Positions 52,622 through 62,300 of a stretch of DNA of 64,000 bases are shown here, one piece after another. The notes beneath the pieces are model-generated. The model was not told the DNA's origin, searched no databases, and saw only the letters and a program-made list of their open reading frames with translations. The stretch lies in NCBI GenBank assembly GCA_958295855.1, contig OY282383.1, positions 3,576,481 through 3,640,480 on the forward strand. The letters are read 5' to 3'. Position numbers and translations under genes: made by a program. The DNA is from an uncultured Poribacteria bacterium (GTDB taxonomy: Bacteria; Poribacteria; WGA-4E; WGA-3G). Within the stretch, counting starts at the first letter, position 1; each line of letters opens with the position of its first letter.

Positions 52622-53533
52622 ATGAGACAACGTTATGACAATGTAGCCAAATTTGTGACCACTGAATATGCTGAGCCTTTTACAGGCCTCATCCTTGGAT
52701 ATCGAAATGTCACGGTGTTGGAGAGCCTTGCGACTGAGCAGGTCACCCTCAAAGCACGTCAGACAGATAGCACACTGAAAGTGCAGTTCCCTAATGAAAT
52801 CGCTATCCTTCATAACGAGGTTCAAGCTTATGACAGCCGGGAACCGATGCCCCTCCGTATGGCAGGCTATCACGGATTTCTCCTCAGGGAACACAAGATA
52901 AATGTCTATTGTAGTGTGCTCTATCTGCATCCACGGGCGGGTAGAAATGACCCGGGCTACTATGAGTACATCGGACACGGGTGCGAGTACAGACACAAGT
53001 ATAGAGTGGTTCGGTTGATTGAGATAGAGGGGCAATCAATTTTGGAGTTGCAGGAGCCGGGTTTGTTACCGCTGACACCGTTGATGAAACCGCCTGAGGG
53101 GATGAATCCTACTCGCTGGTTGGAAACATGTGTTGATGCAACATTTAACGCTCGCGTAGATAAGGTGAGTCGCGATCTTTTACTGGCATCTCTAGGCATC
53201 TTTGGGGGTTTGGTTTACGACAAACAATTGATAGACGAACGTTTACCGGAGGGCATTATGCAAGAATCTCCTTTTTTCCGAGAATATCTTCAAGAGGCAG
53301 AAGAACGCGGGCTTGAACGCGGGCTTGAACGCGGGCTTGAACGCGGACAAAGAGAGAGTGCCATCAAATTGATTTTGGCATTGCTCGGCGATCAATTCCA
53401 GTCTGAGGCAGTGCAGGCCCTAAAGCCGATGCTTGAGACGATCGACGATTTAGGACAACTTGAGCAGCTGCATCTGGCAGCTGCCAGGACACAAAGCCTA
53501 GAGGCGTTCACGCAAAACCTGCGAAAGGCGTAG
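52622..53533 (+). CDS. Rpn-family/PD-(D/E)XK-like protein, tandem copy 1
   Basis: 303 residues. FPNEIAILHNEVQAYDSREP then PLRMAGYHGFLLREHKINVY resembles the E-x-Q core of Rpn/transposase-31-like nucleases, in which these residues bind metal. The C-terminal third contains four ERG-type units (EERGLERGLERGLERGQRE) encoded by 12-base repeats. The ATG at 52622 is used because it is shared with copy 2. It is nearly identical to 53713-54600, indicating recent duplication. Confidence 0.65.
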   Translation: MRQRYDNVAKFVTTEYAEPFTGLILGYRNVTVLESLATEQVTLKARQTDSTLKVQFPNEIAILHNEVQAYDSREPMPLRMAGYHGFLLREHKINVYCSVLYLHPRAGRNDPGYYEYIGHGCEYRHKYRVVRLIEIEGQSILELQEPGLLPLTPLMKPPEGMNPTRWLETCVDATFNARVDKVSRDLLLASLGIFGGLVYDKQLIDERLPEGIMQESPFFREYLQEAEERGLERGLERGLERGQRESAIKLILALLGDQFQSEAVQALKPMLETIDDLGQLEQLHLAAARTQSLEAFTQNLRKA

Positions 53534-53602
53534 GGGCCCAACCATGTGAGAAATTAGAAGGTTTCCCATACGCGGCTTTCTCGCACCGTTCTGCCAGGGC
53601 AA

Positions 53603-53634
53603 AATGATTCCCCCGCTTCGCGGGGGTAACTACC
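53603..53634. repeat. CCCCCGC-TTC-GCGGGGG palindromic element
   Basis: Between Rpn copies 1 and 2, followed by the TTTTGGCGCAGCCTGCAAGC unit; the same arrangement recurs after copy 3 at 55201-55232. Confidence 0.85.
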
Positions 53635-53712
53635 CCTCCGCAGCAGAAGGCGAAAGTCGTAGGGAGACCTCCTTTTGGCACAGCCTGCAAGCCAAAACTT
53701 GCTATTCAAATT

Positions 53713-54600
53713 ATGAGACAACGTTATGACAATGTAGCCAAATTTGTGACCACTGAATATGCCGAGCCTTTTACAGGCCTCATCCTTGGATATCGAAATG
53801 TCACGGTGTTGGAGAGCCTTGCGACTGAGCAGGTCACCCTCAAAGCACGTCAGACAGATAGCACACTGAAAGTGCAGTTCCCTAATGAAATCGCTATCCT
53901 TCATAACGAGGTTCAAGCTTATGACAGCCGGGAACCGATGCCCCTCCGTATGGCAGGCTATCACGGATTTCTCCTCAGGGAACACAAGATAAATGTCTAT
54001 TGTAGTGTGCTCTATCTGCATCCACGGGCGGGTAGAAATGACCCGGGCTACTATGAGTACATCGGACACGGGTGCGAGTACAGACACAAGTATAGAGTGG
54101 TTCGGTTGATTGAGATAGAGGGGCAATCAATTTTGGAGTTGCAGGAGCCGGGTTTGTTACCGCTGACACCGTTGATGAAACCGCCTGAGGGGATGAATCC
54201 TACTCGCTGGTTGGAAACATGTGTTGATGCAACATTTAACGCTCACGTAGATAAGGTGAGTCGCGATCTTTTACTGGCATCTCTAGGCATCTTTGGGGGT
54301 TTGGTTTACGACAAACAATTGATAGACGAACGTTTACCGGAGGGCATTATGCAAGAATCTCCTTTTTTCCGAGAATATCTTCAAGAGGCAGAAGAACGCG
54401 GGCTTGAACGCGGACAAAGAGAGAGTGCCATCAAATTGATTTTGGCATTGCTCGGCGATCAATTCCAGTCTGAGGCAGTGCAGGCCCTAAAGCCGATGCT
54501 TGAGACGATCGACGATTTAGGACAACTTGAGCAGCTGCATCTGGCAGCTGCCAGGACACAAAGCCTAGAGGCGTTCACGCAAAACCTGCGAAAGGCGTAG
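53713..54600 (+). CDS. Rpn-family/PD-(D/E)XK-like protein, tandem copy 2
   Basis: 295 residues, almost identical to copy 1; the 8-residue difference is two fewer 12-base CGCGGGCTTGAA units (EERGLERGQRE instead of the longer run). One substitution, His for Arg in NAHVDKV, is visible. It lacks the promoter of copy 1, so it may rely on read-through. Confidence 0.65.
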   Translation: MRQRYDNVAKFVTTEYAEPFTGLILGYRNVTVLESLATEQVTLKARQTDSTLKVQFPNEIAILHNEVQAYDSREPMPLRMAGYHGFLLREHKINVYCSVLYLHPRAGRNDPGYYEYIGHGCEYRHKYRVVRLIEIEGQSILELQEPGLLPLTPLMKPPEGMNPTRWLETCVDATFNAHVDKVSRDLLLASLGIFGGLVYDKQLIDERLPEGIMQESPFFREYLQEAEERGLERGQRESAIKLILALLGDQFQSEAVQALKPMLETIDDLGQLEQLHLAAARTQSLEAFTQNLRKA

Positions 54601-54662
54601 GGGCCCAACCATGTGAGAAATTAGAAGGTTTCCCATACGCGGCTTTCTCACACCGTTCTGCT

Positions 54663-55130
54663 TTGGAGTTGCAGGAGCCGGGTTTGTTACCGCTGACACC
54701 GTTGATGAAACCGCCTGAGGGGATGAATCCTACTCGCTGGTTGGAAACATGTGTTGATGCAACATTTAACGCTCGCGTAGATAAGGTGAGTCGCGATCTT
54801 TTACTGGCATCTCTAGGCATCTTTGGGGGTTTGGTTTACGACAAGCAATTGATAGACGAACGTTTACCGGAGGGCATTATGCAAGAATCTCCTTTTTTCC
54901 GAGAATATCTTCAAGAGGCAGAAGAACGCGGGCTTGAACGCGGACAAAGAGAGGGCACCATCAACTCAATTTTGGCATTGTTACGGAGACAATTCCAATC
55001 CGATGCAGTGCAATCCCTAAAGCCGATGCTTGAGACGATCGACGATTTAGAACAGCTTGAGCAGTTACTCCTCGCCGCCCCTGACACACAAAGCCTAGAG
55101 GCGTTCACGCAAAACCTGCGAAAGGCGTAG
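54663..55130 (+). pseudogene. Rpn-family copy 3, N-terminus deleted
   Basis: Begins abruptly at ELQEPGLLPLTPLMKPPEGM, 62 bases after copy 2, lacking the first half including the putative nuclease core. The C-terminal part has diverged (GTINSILALLRRQFQSDAVQ). A TTG could start the frame, but no gene start is evident. Confidence 0.75.
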
Positions 55131-55200
55131 GGGCCCAACCATGTGAGAAATTAGAAGGTTTCCCATACGCGGCTTTCTCACACCGTTCTGCCAGTGCAAA

Positions 55201-55232
55201 ATGATTCCCCCGCTTCGCGGGGGTAACTACCC
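55201..55232. repeat. CCCCCGC-TTC-GCGGGGG palindromic element
   Basis: Same sequence and neighbourhood as 53603-53634, followed by the TTTTGGCGCAGCCTGCAAGC unit at 55271-55308. Confidence 0.85.
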
Positions 55233-55337
55233 CTCCGCAGCAGAAGGCGAAAGTCGTAGGGAGACCTCCTTTTGGCGCAGCCTGCAAGCCAAAACTTGCT
55301 ATTCAAACCACCGTAACCTCAACACAAGGTTAAAAAC

Positions 55338-56480
55338 GTGAAAATTACCGCTATCAAAACCTTTATGGCACGCTTCGGCAACCGGCCCCGCGGCCTCATT
55401 AAAGTCGAAACAGATGAGGGGCTCTGCGGGTGGGGTGAAGCCTACTCCACGGGGCCAGATCTCTCTGTTGAACCGATTGCTAACTACATATTCGAGATGA
55501 TTCAGGGCGATGATCCGCGCCGCATTGAATATATCATGATGAAACTGCACCAGCAGTTCCGTTTCCCACCAGGCGGTGCCGGACTCGCTGTTATCTCCGC
55601 AGTCGACCATGCCCTTTGGGACATCAGTGGAAAGGCGGCAGGGTTACCGGTCTACATGCTCCTCGGCGGGCATGCCAGGGACCGCATCCGCGTCTACCGG
55701 GGCATTGGCGGCAGAGATGGCATAGAAGCCGCGGAGCAAGCACACAAACTCCACGAAGATTGGGGGTTCACTGCTTTCAAGACTAGTCCCTATCAACTCA
55801 ATCCCGATGCAGATCGGTGGGGGCGTGTCTGTGCCGCTGCAACAACCTATTTTGAACAACTCCGAGAAAATACTCCTGAGGATTGGGAGTTTGCTTTCGA
55901 CCCGCACGCGAAAATCTTTGAGCCTATTCGCGCACTGCAACTGGCCAACGCCCTTGCGCCATACGATCCCTATTTTTACGAGGAGCCCCTCCGCCCGGAA
56001 CATATTCCCGCTTGGGCGCGCTTACGTGCCCAGATGCAGGTGCCACTTGCAACAGGGGAATCTCTCTACACCCGCTTTGAGTTTCTAGATTTGATTGCGG
56101 CACAGGGGGCTGACATCATTCAGCCGGACGTTTGCGTGTGTGGTGGGTTGCTAGAGATGCGAAAAATCGCCGCAATTGCAGAGGCACACTACGTCAGTGT
56201 TGCACCCCACAACCCGATGGGTCCGCTTGCCACAGCTGTCAACGTTCATTTCGCAGCGGCAACCCCAAACTTCAAAATCTTGGAGTATCTTCTGCCGGCA
56301 GAGACAGAATGGAACGCTTGGGTAGGCGAGCCGTACCTACCGAAAGATGGATATTTGGAATTGCGCGACCGGCCCGGCCTCGGCATAGAGGTGAACGAAG
56401 CGGCGATTACGGACAACGAATACATCCATTGGCAACGCACCTGTCCTATCCGGCCTGACGGTTCAACCGGGTATATTTAA
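55338..56480 (+). CDS. Mandelate racemase/muconate lactonizing enzyme family (enolase superfamily)
   Basis: 380 residues, likely a sugar-acid dehydratase of the galactonate dehydratase type. N-terminal capping domain (LCGWGEAYSTG), then the barrel: AVDHALWDISGKAAGLPVYM, FAFDPHAKIF (Mg ligand Asp), FYEEPLRPEH (Glu), ATGESLYTRFEF (Glu) and VAPHNPMGPLATAV (catalytic His). GTG start at 55338 with AAGG 8 bases upstream. It is convergent with the TrpD-like gene. Confidence 0.88.
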   Translation: MKITAIKTFMARFGNRPRGLIKVETDEGLCGWGEAYSTGPDLSVEPIANYIFEMIQGDDPRRIEYIMMKLHQQFRFPPGGAGLAVISAVDHALWDISGKAAGLPVYMLLGGHARDRIRVYRGIGGRDGIEAAEQAHKLHEDWGFTAFKTSPYQLNPDADRWGRVCAAATTYFEQLRENTPEDWEFAFDPHAKIFEPIRALQLANALAPYDPYFYEEPLRPEHIPAWARLRAQMQVPLATGESLYTRFEFLDLIAAQGADIIQPDVCVCGGLLEMRKIAAIAEAHYVSVAPHNPMGPLATAVNVHFAAATPNFKILEYLLPAETEWNAWVGEPYLPKDGYLELRDRPGLGIEVNEAAITDNEYIHWQRTCPIRPDGSTGYI

Positions 56481-56501
56481 GGAATAATCGCCAACAACGC
56501 A

Positions 56502-57953
56502 TCAGCGGTGACTTTCCGCAATATACGCCCGCAGATGTTTCAACGCGCGTCCATCATCCATCGCTGATTTTGTTCGCCGGATAGCATCCTCCGCATCTGG
56601 GCATAGTCCTAATAGGTAATCTACCATCGCTGTGTTGAGGAGAATCCTATCGTAGATATGCCCCTTCTGTCCGGAGAGAGCGGCTATTCCTGCTTCAGCA
56701 AAAGCGTGCGCGCTAACAATGTTTGGACGCGGACTCCGGGCGTAGTGAAATCCGTAAGTTGCTGGATTGATATCCATCGCAAAGTCTTCGCGCTGTCCAT
56801 CACTCCGGCGAAAGCCTTGAGAATAGTTAACCGCCATTCTATTTTTGGTGGAGGACTTTCCGAGGCGGAGCGCGTAATGGCTTGTGCCTTCCTCGCCCTT
56901 GACCGCGACTGCGCCCTGGAACCCGCGCTCCCACGCCAATTGGAGTAGCGGTTTTTCATAACCGATATGGTAGTAGCCAAGCACCATATAGTTCGCTTCT
57001 CGCGCCGAAAAGAATTGCTGTGCCTTCTCAGTTGCTGCCCAAGGTGGACGTTTCTTGATATGCACCCGCAATTCGCGCAAATCGTAAGCGGTGCGGCAAT
57101 ACTCGCGCTGGCTGATGTACCCAAACCCGACTGATTTGTCTGTAATCAGCGAGGCGGTTTGTGCGAGAGATAAATTGGTATTTGCGCCGAGTGCTTTCAA
57201 AATCGATTCTTCGGTTATACCATTTTTCGGGGGCATTGCATCTACACCATGAAGAAGGGAGGCTTCTCCGAGTGCGGCACGGACAGCCGCTACAAAGAGC
57301 GTCGGGCGAAAATAGCGCGTGGCACCATCGTAAGGCTGCCCAAAATGTGTTAATGCTGCAACGTCAATAGGTTGAACCTCCTCCGGTCCGAAAAACGCAT
57401 CAAGATAGCCTCGCACCTCCTGATAGATTTCGCGGTTCATCCGTTGCCCGATAAGCGCGGCACCTTTGAGTGCGGGGCTGACATCATCGCTGAGAATGGC
57501 TTTGCACATCTCACGGGTTTCGACGTAACTTAAATGTTTTGCCCGCAAAATCTTTTCCAGCGCGTTCACGACAACTGCCTCTGTCGGATTCGCCGGTATG
57601 TACCCTTGCTCAGGGTTCATGAGGTATTGGATTTCTGGTGGAAGTTGCTTTGTGAGTAACGGGTGGTATTTATGAAACGCTTCTCGCTCTGCCGGGCTCC
57701 ACCGGGTCGCTTTTGGGAAGTAGGCGCGGAGCGTCATCGCGGCGAAAAACGCGCCCATCTGTGCCGCGGACACCGTCTCCGATCTTGCCAACTTGCCTTC
57801 CACAGATTGTAAAATAGTCTCAAGAATTGCGTCAGGCCGCGGTCCGGCGGAAGGTTTTATGCCTAACGGGCGCGTCTGGTGTGGCCCGGTGCAAACACGT
57901 GCTTGCGCTTCAAGTAGTTCAGGGTTGGGTCCCGGGTATTGCGGTGTGTACAT
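56502..57953 (-). CDS. TrpD-like (anthranilate phosphoribosyltransferase/nucleoside phosphorylase fold) protein
   Basis: 483 residues, longer than TrpD (about 340). The helical N-terminal domain is recognisable (DVSPALKGAALIGQRMNREI) and the glycosyltransferase domain shows TLFVAAVRAALGEASLLHGV, with HGVD as in TrpD, then LQLAWERGFQGAVAVKGEEG. No trp genes are adjacent, so anthranilate is not implied. No strong ribosome site upstream of 57953. Confidence 0.7.
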   Translation of the reverse strand: MYTPQYPGPNPELLEAQARVCTGPHQTRPLGIKPSAGPRPDAILETILQSVEGKLARSETVSAAQMGAFFAAMTLRAYFPKATRWSPAEREAFHKYHPLLTKQLPPEIQYLMNPEQGYIPANPTEAVVVNALEKILRAKHLSYVETREMCKAILSDDVSPALKGAALIGQRMNREIYQEVRGYLDAFFGPEEVQPIDVAALTHFGQPYDGATRYFRPTLFVAAVRAALGEASLLHGVDAMPPKNGITEESILKALGANTNLSLAQTASLITDKSVGFGYISQREYCRTAYDLRELRVHIKKRPPWAATEKAQQFFSAREANYMVLGYYHIGYEKPLLQLAWERGFQGAVAVKGEEGTSHYALRLGKSSTKNRMAVNYSQGFRRSDGQREDFAMDINPATYGFHYARSPRPNIVSAHAFAEAGIAALSGQKGHIYDRILLNTAMVDYLLGLCPDAEDAIRRTKSAMDDGRALKHLRAYIAESHR

Positions 57954-58320
57954 CTTTCATACTTCCTCTTTCAGCATCAGGTTGAGTTTATTATACGAAG
58001 TTACTTCAAATTGCAAGGGAAGTGCTTAGGCATGCGTAAGCTTGGCACTAGCAAAAGCACTATCCAAGTTATTTTGAATTGTAAGGGCGGTGCCCTGTCT
58101 CTGGCCGCCTTCGGCACCCTCGTTAATTTGGTATTATACCACATTCTGCCCTTTAAAACAAACATCTGACGCAGTAAAATGATATTTTTCAATGTATCTG
58201 TTCCTATTTGCTATTTCGTTTTTCTATAAACTTCGCATTTTTCGGTTGACACCACTACCAAGTTATCGTATAATGAATTTAATATTTTCTTTTAACGCAC
58301 TGATTCCTCGATACATTGCC
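57954..58320. other. Divergent promoter region
   Basis: Contains a GTAAGGGCGGTGCCCTGTCTC unit near 58082 that recurs inverted near 36331, a hairpin TTGGTATTATACCA near 58128, and the hen1 promoter. No gene. Confidence 0.6.
58246..58274 (+). promoter_or_regulatory. Promoter of the hen1-pnkp operon
   Basis: Consensus TTGACA, 17 bases, TATAAT, about 46 bases before the start. Confidence 0.85.
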
Positions 58321-59739
58321 ATGCTTTTAACAATATCAACCCAATATGCTCCAGCAACAGACCTTGGGTATCTGTTGCATAAACATCCAGCGCGAATTCA
58401 ATCCTTTGGGCTAGCTTTTGGGCAAGCGCACGTCTTTTATCCAGAAGCGCGTACCGAGAGGTGCACGGCTGCACTGCTTCTGGATGTCGATTCTGTTGGA
58501 CTTATCCGCCGCCCACAAGGGCAATTTGGAGAAAATTTCGCGCTGGCACAGTACGTCAGCGATCGCCCTTACGTTGCTTCGTCGTTTTTGAGCGTCGCAA
58601 TCGCGCAGGTGTTTAGCAGCGCGTTGTCGGGCAAAAGCAAAGAACGCCCACAACTCGCGGAGACCGCGATTCCTTTAAGTGCGAAGCTATCCATCCTCCC
58701 ATGTCGCGGCGGAGAGAAATTGTTGCGGCGACTTTTCGAGCCGCTCGGTTATAAGATAAGGGCGGAGAGACATATCCTAGATGCACGATTCCCGGATTGG
58801 GGCGAGAGCCGTTATTTCACGGTAACCTTGGAAAACACATGTCGTTTGAGCGAACTCCTCACGCATCTTTACGTTTTGATTCCTGTGCTTGATGATGAAA
58901 AACACTATTGGGTTGGCGAGGCGGAAATCGAAAAACTGTTAAAACATGGTAAAGATTGGCTCACCGCTCATCCAGAACAAGAATCCATTGTCCGTCGCTA
59001 CTTGAAACATCAACGCCTGCTTACCCATCAAGCACTTGCCCAATTGTGCGAAGAAGGTGCTCAACAAACTGACGAGGCAATTCTGGCACAAGAAGAAGCG
59101 CAGGTTGAAGAGCGAATCGGTCTGAACGAAGTCCGTTTGCGAACGGTCACCGAGGTCCTCAAACAGTGTGGCGCGACACGCGTTCTCGATTTGGGGTGCG
59201 GAGAGGGAAAACTTCTCCGCAGGCTGTTGGCTGAAAAACAGTTTGAAAACATCGTTGGGATGGACGTTTCACATCGCGCACTAAAAATCGCACAAGACCG
59301 GCTCCATTACGATCGGCTGCCAGAAAAGCAGAAAGAACGCCTTGACCTGTTCCAAGGCTCGCTCGGCTATCGAGATAAACGCCTCGCTGGATACGATGCA
59401 GCTGCGGTTATAGAGGTAATCGAACACTTAGATGTGCCACGACTTGCGGCTTTTGAGCGAGTACTTTTCGAGTTTGCCCGCCCCCGGACGATTGTGTTGA
59501 CGACACCAAACATAGAATACAACGTGAAATTTGAGAACCTACAGGCCGGGCACTTTCGGCATAAAGATCACCGTTTCGAGTGGACAAGAGACGAGTTTCA
59601 GTCTTGGGCAGCTGGTACTTCCAAACGCTTCGGTTACGCAGTCGTGTTTCACCCCATTGGACCAAGGGCTGAAGACGTTGGCTCGCCGACGCAGATGGCA
59701 GTCTTTACCCGAGAAGGTCGGGAAGAGGAAATAACATGA
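58321..59739 (+). CDS. hen1: 3'-terminal RNA ribose 2'-O-methyltransferase Hen1
   Basis: 472 residues. It starts MLLTISTQYAPATDLGYLLH, the usual Hen1 beginning, with the N-terminal domain that activates Pnkp (residues 1-250) and the C-terminal methyltransferase: SAM site VLDLGCGEGKLLRRL (about residue 288), metal-site EVIEHLD (about 365) and GHFRHKDHRFEWTRDEF. It marks repaired RNA ends with 2'-O-methyl groups. ATG at 58321 is chosen by that family start; pnkp overlaps its stop by ATGA (59736-59739). Confidence 0.93.
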   Translation: MLLTISTQYAPATDLGYLLHKHPARIQSFGLAFGQAHVFYPEARTERCTAALLLDVDSVGLIRRPQGQFGENFALAQYVSDRPYVASSFLSVAIAQVFSSALSGKSKERPQLAETAIPLSAKLSILPCRGGEKLLRRLFEPLGYKIRAERHILDARFPDWGESRYFTVTLENTCRLSELLTHLYVLIPVLDDEKHYWVGEAEIEKLLKHGKDWLTAHPEQESIVRRYLKHQRLLTHQALAQLCEEGAQQTDEAILAQEEAQVEERIGLNEVRLRTVTEVLKQCGATRVLDLGCGEGKLLRRLLAEKQFENIVGMDVSHRALKIAQDRLHYDRLPEKQKERLDLFQGSLGYRDKRLAGYDAAAVIEVIEHLDVPRLAAFERVLFEFARPRTIVLTTPNIEYNVKFENLQAGHFRHKDHRFEWTRDEFQSWAAGTSKRFGYAVVFHPIGPRAEDVGSPTQMAVFTREGREEEIT

Positions 59740-62300
59740 TTCTAAAAATTCCTGAACCTTCCCTTGTACTCCTCATCGGAGCTTCAGGCTCAGGCAAGTC
59801 CACCTTTGCACATAAGCATTTTAAGCCGACCGAGGTGCTTGCATCCGATTTCTGCCGAGGTCTTGTTTCGGACGATGAAACCGACCAAGGGGCAACAAAC
59901 GATGCGTTTGAGGTGCTGCGGTTCATCGCAGCAAAACGGCTCGCTGCCGGGAAATTGACAGTCATTGACGCAACCAACGTCCAGGTCGACGCGCGAAAAC
60001 CCTTGCTTGCACTGGCGCGCGAATATCATTACTTAACTGTTGCTATTGTGTTTAACTTGCCTGCAAAACTTTGTCAGAAAAGAAACGAGGCACGTCCCGA
60101 CCGTGATTTAAAACCGCATGTCGTACGGCAACAGAGCCATCAACTTCGTCGCTCACTGCGCGGTCTCAAACGCGAAGGTTTTCGGCACTTCGTCTATCTA
60201 ATGTCCACGCCGGAAGCGGTTGAAGCCACCTGCGTGGAACGGCAGCCACTGTGGCCAAACCGCACAGACGAACTGGGACCCTTTGACATCATTGGTGATA
60301 TTCACGGCTGTTTTGATGAACTTGCTGAGTTGCTCGAAAAACTCGGTTATCAAATTTCAATAGGTATGGATGGCAACACTATTGTTGAGCCCCCACAAGG
60401 TAGAAAAGCAATTTTCGTTGGAGATTTTGTGGACAGGGGGCCAAAGGTTGTCGAAGTATTGCGCCTTGTCCTGGGGATGCACAAGGCTGGCGTGGCAATC
60501 TGCGTACCGGGGAATCATGATGTCAAACTGGTTCGGGCACTTCGCGGCAAAAATGTGAAGCCGACGCACGGGCTGGCGGAATCACTAGCTCAATTAGAGG
60601 AAGAATCAACCGAATTTAAAACGCAAATTGCAGAATTTCTAGATGGCTTGGTGAGTCACTACGTGCTTGACGACGGAAAGTTAGTCGTTGCACATGCCGG
60701 GATGAAGGCGGAATTACAAGGACGGGCATCGGGGCGCGTGCGAGAATTCGCACTGTATGGCGAAACTACCGGAGAAACCGATGAGTTCGGCTTACCGATT
60801 CGGCTCGATTGGGCGGAGGAGTATCGTGGTACCGCCATGGTTGTCTATGGGCACACGCCAGTCACCGAGCCGCAATGGGTAAACCGTACAATAAACATTG
60901 ATACCGGCTGTGTTTTCGGCGGCAACTTGACAGCGTTACGATACCCTGAAAAAGAGCTCGTGTCTGTCTCGGCACACCAGACATATTATGAACCGACGAA
61001 ACCACTTCTTGATGAAGTGGATAAACTAGCTTCTGTCAAAACGCAGGTATATGATGATATCCTAGACATCAATGATGTGCTTGGAAAGCGCGTTATCAGC
61101 ACGCGGTTACATCGCAACGTGACAATCCGTGAAGAGAATACGATCACCGCGCTGGAGGCTATCAGCCGTTTCGCTGTAAACCCAAAATGGCTTATATATC
61201 TTCCACCCACAATGTCTCCAACCGAAACAACGAACAGACCGGGTTTACTTGAACATCCAGCCGAGGGATTCGCTTATTATCACAAACAGGGTGTAGCCAA
61301 CGTCATCTGGGAAGAAAAACACATGGGGTCGCGCGCTATCGTTGTTGTTTGTCGAGATATAGAAACTGCCAGGAAGCGATTTCGTATTGCAGACGACACC
61401 CTTGGCATCTGTTACACACGGACAGGTAGACGTTTCTTTGATGATACCGCGATTGAAACCGAATTGTTGAGACACGTAAAAGCAGCAATAGACAAGGTCA
61501 ATTATTGGGAGACTTTCCATACAGATTGGATCTGTCTTGATTGCGAGTTAATGCCCTGGTCGGTTAAGGCACAGGAACTGTTACGACAACAATATGCACC
61601 GGTAGGGACATCGGCTCGTGTCGCTTTGGGCGAAGCGATTTCCGCCATAGAAACTACTGCTGAACGAGGCGTTGACGTGAATCGTCTCTTGGAGGACTAC
61701 CGCCAGCGCGCAGAATCCGTGAGCGAATATAGCAGCGCTTATCAGCAATACTGCTGGCCTGTCCAATCCATTGCAGATCTAAAGCTGGCTCCGTTCCACC
61801 TCCTTGCGACGGAAGGTGCGGTGTATTTTGACAAATCCCACTTGTGGCACATGCAAACGCTTACGAAACTCTGTCAAAGTGCTGAGGATGCCCTGTTGTT
61901 CGCAACTCGGTACGGAACGGTAGATTTGACCGGCAACACAAGCCAAACGGAAGCGATTCGGCGGTGGGAAGAACTCACGGAGAGCGGGGGTGAAGGCACA
62001 GTCATCAAACCGCTGAATTTTATCGTTCAAGGCAAGCGCGGGTTGGTACAACCCGCTGTAAAATGCAGAGGTCGCGACTATCTGCGGATAATCTACGGCC
62101 CTGAATACACATTGCCTCACAACTTAGAGCGTCTACGTTCCCGCGGGCTCTCTCACAAACGCTCCCTCGCGCTTCGAGAGTTTGCATTAGGCGTTGAGGC
62201 ACTTGAGCGTTTCGTTTGTCGCGAGCCGTTGTCTCGTGTTCATGAATGTGTTTTTGGCGTTTTGGCTCTCGAAAGTGAAGCAGTCGATCCAAGACTCTGA
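59736..62300 (+). CDS. pnkp: Polynucleotide kinase-phosphatase/ligase Pnkp
   Basis: 854 residues with the three bacterial Pnkp modules in order: 5'-kinase (LIGASGSGKSTFAHKHF, residues 13-29), metallophosphatase (FDIIGDIHGCFDE about 185-195, FVGDFVDRGPK about 225, CVPGNHDVKL about 258) and adenylyltransferase (IWEEKHMGSRAIVVVC, Lys about residue 527). With Hen1 it repairs RNAs cut by ribotoxins. Complete length, no insertion seen. Confidence 0.95.
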   Translation: MILKIPEPSLVLLIGASGSGKSTFAHKHFKPTEVLASDFCRGLVSDDETDQGATNDAFEVLRFIAAKRLAAGKLTVIDATNVQVDARKPLLALAREYHYLTVAIVFNLPAKLCQKRNEARPDRDLKPHVVRQQSHQLRRSLRGLKREGFRHFVYLMSTPEAVEATCVERQPLWPNRTDELGPFDIIGDIHGCFDELAELLEKLGYQISIGMDGNTIVEPPQGRKAIFVGDFVDRGPKVVEVLRLVLGMHKAGVAICVPGNHDVKLVRALRGKNVKPTHGLAESLAQLEEESTEFKTQIAEFLDGLVSHYVLDDGKLVVAHAGMKAELQGRASGRVREFALYGETTGETDEFGLPIRLDWAEEYRGTAMVVYGHTPVTEPQWVNRTINIDTGCVFGGNLTALRYPEKELVSVSAHQTYYEPTKPLLDEVDKLASVKTQVYDDILDINDVLGKRVISTRLHRNVTIREENTITALEAISRFAVNPKWLIYLPPTMSPTETTNRPGLLEHPAEGFAYYHKQGVANVIWEEKHMGSRAIVVVCRDIETARKRFRIADDTLGICYTRTGRRFFDDTAIETELLRHVKAAIDKVNYWETFHTDWICLDCELMPWSVKAQELLRQQYAPVGTSARVALGEAISAIETTAERGVDVNRLLEDYRQRAESVSEYSSAYQQYCWPVQSIADLKLAPFHLLATEGAVYFDKSHLWHMQTLTKLCQSAEDALLFATRYGTVDLTGNTSQTEAIRRWEELTESGGEGTVIKPLNFIVQGKRGLVQPAVKCRGRDYLRIIYGPEYTLPHNLERLRSRGLSHKRSLALREFALGVEALERFVCREPLSRVHECVFGVLALESEAVDPRL

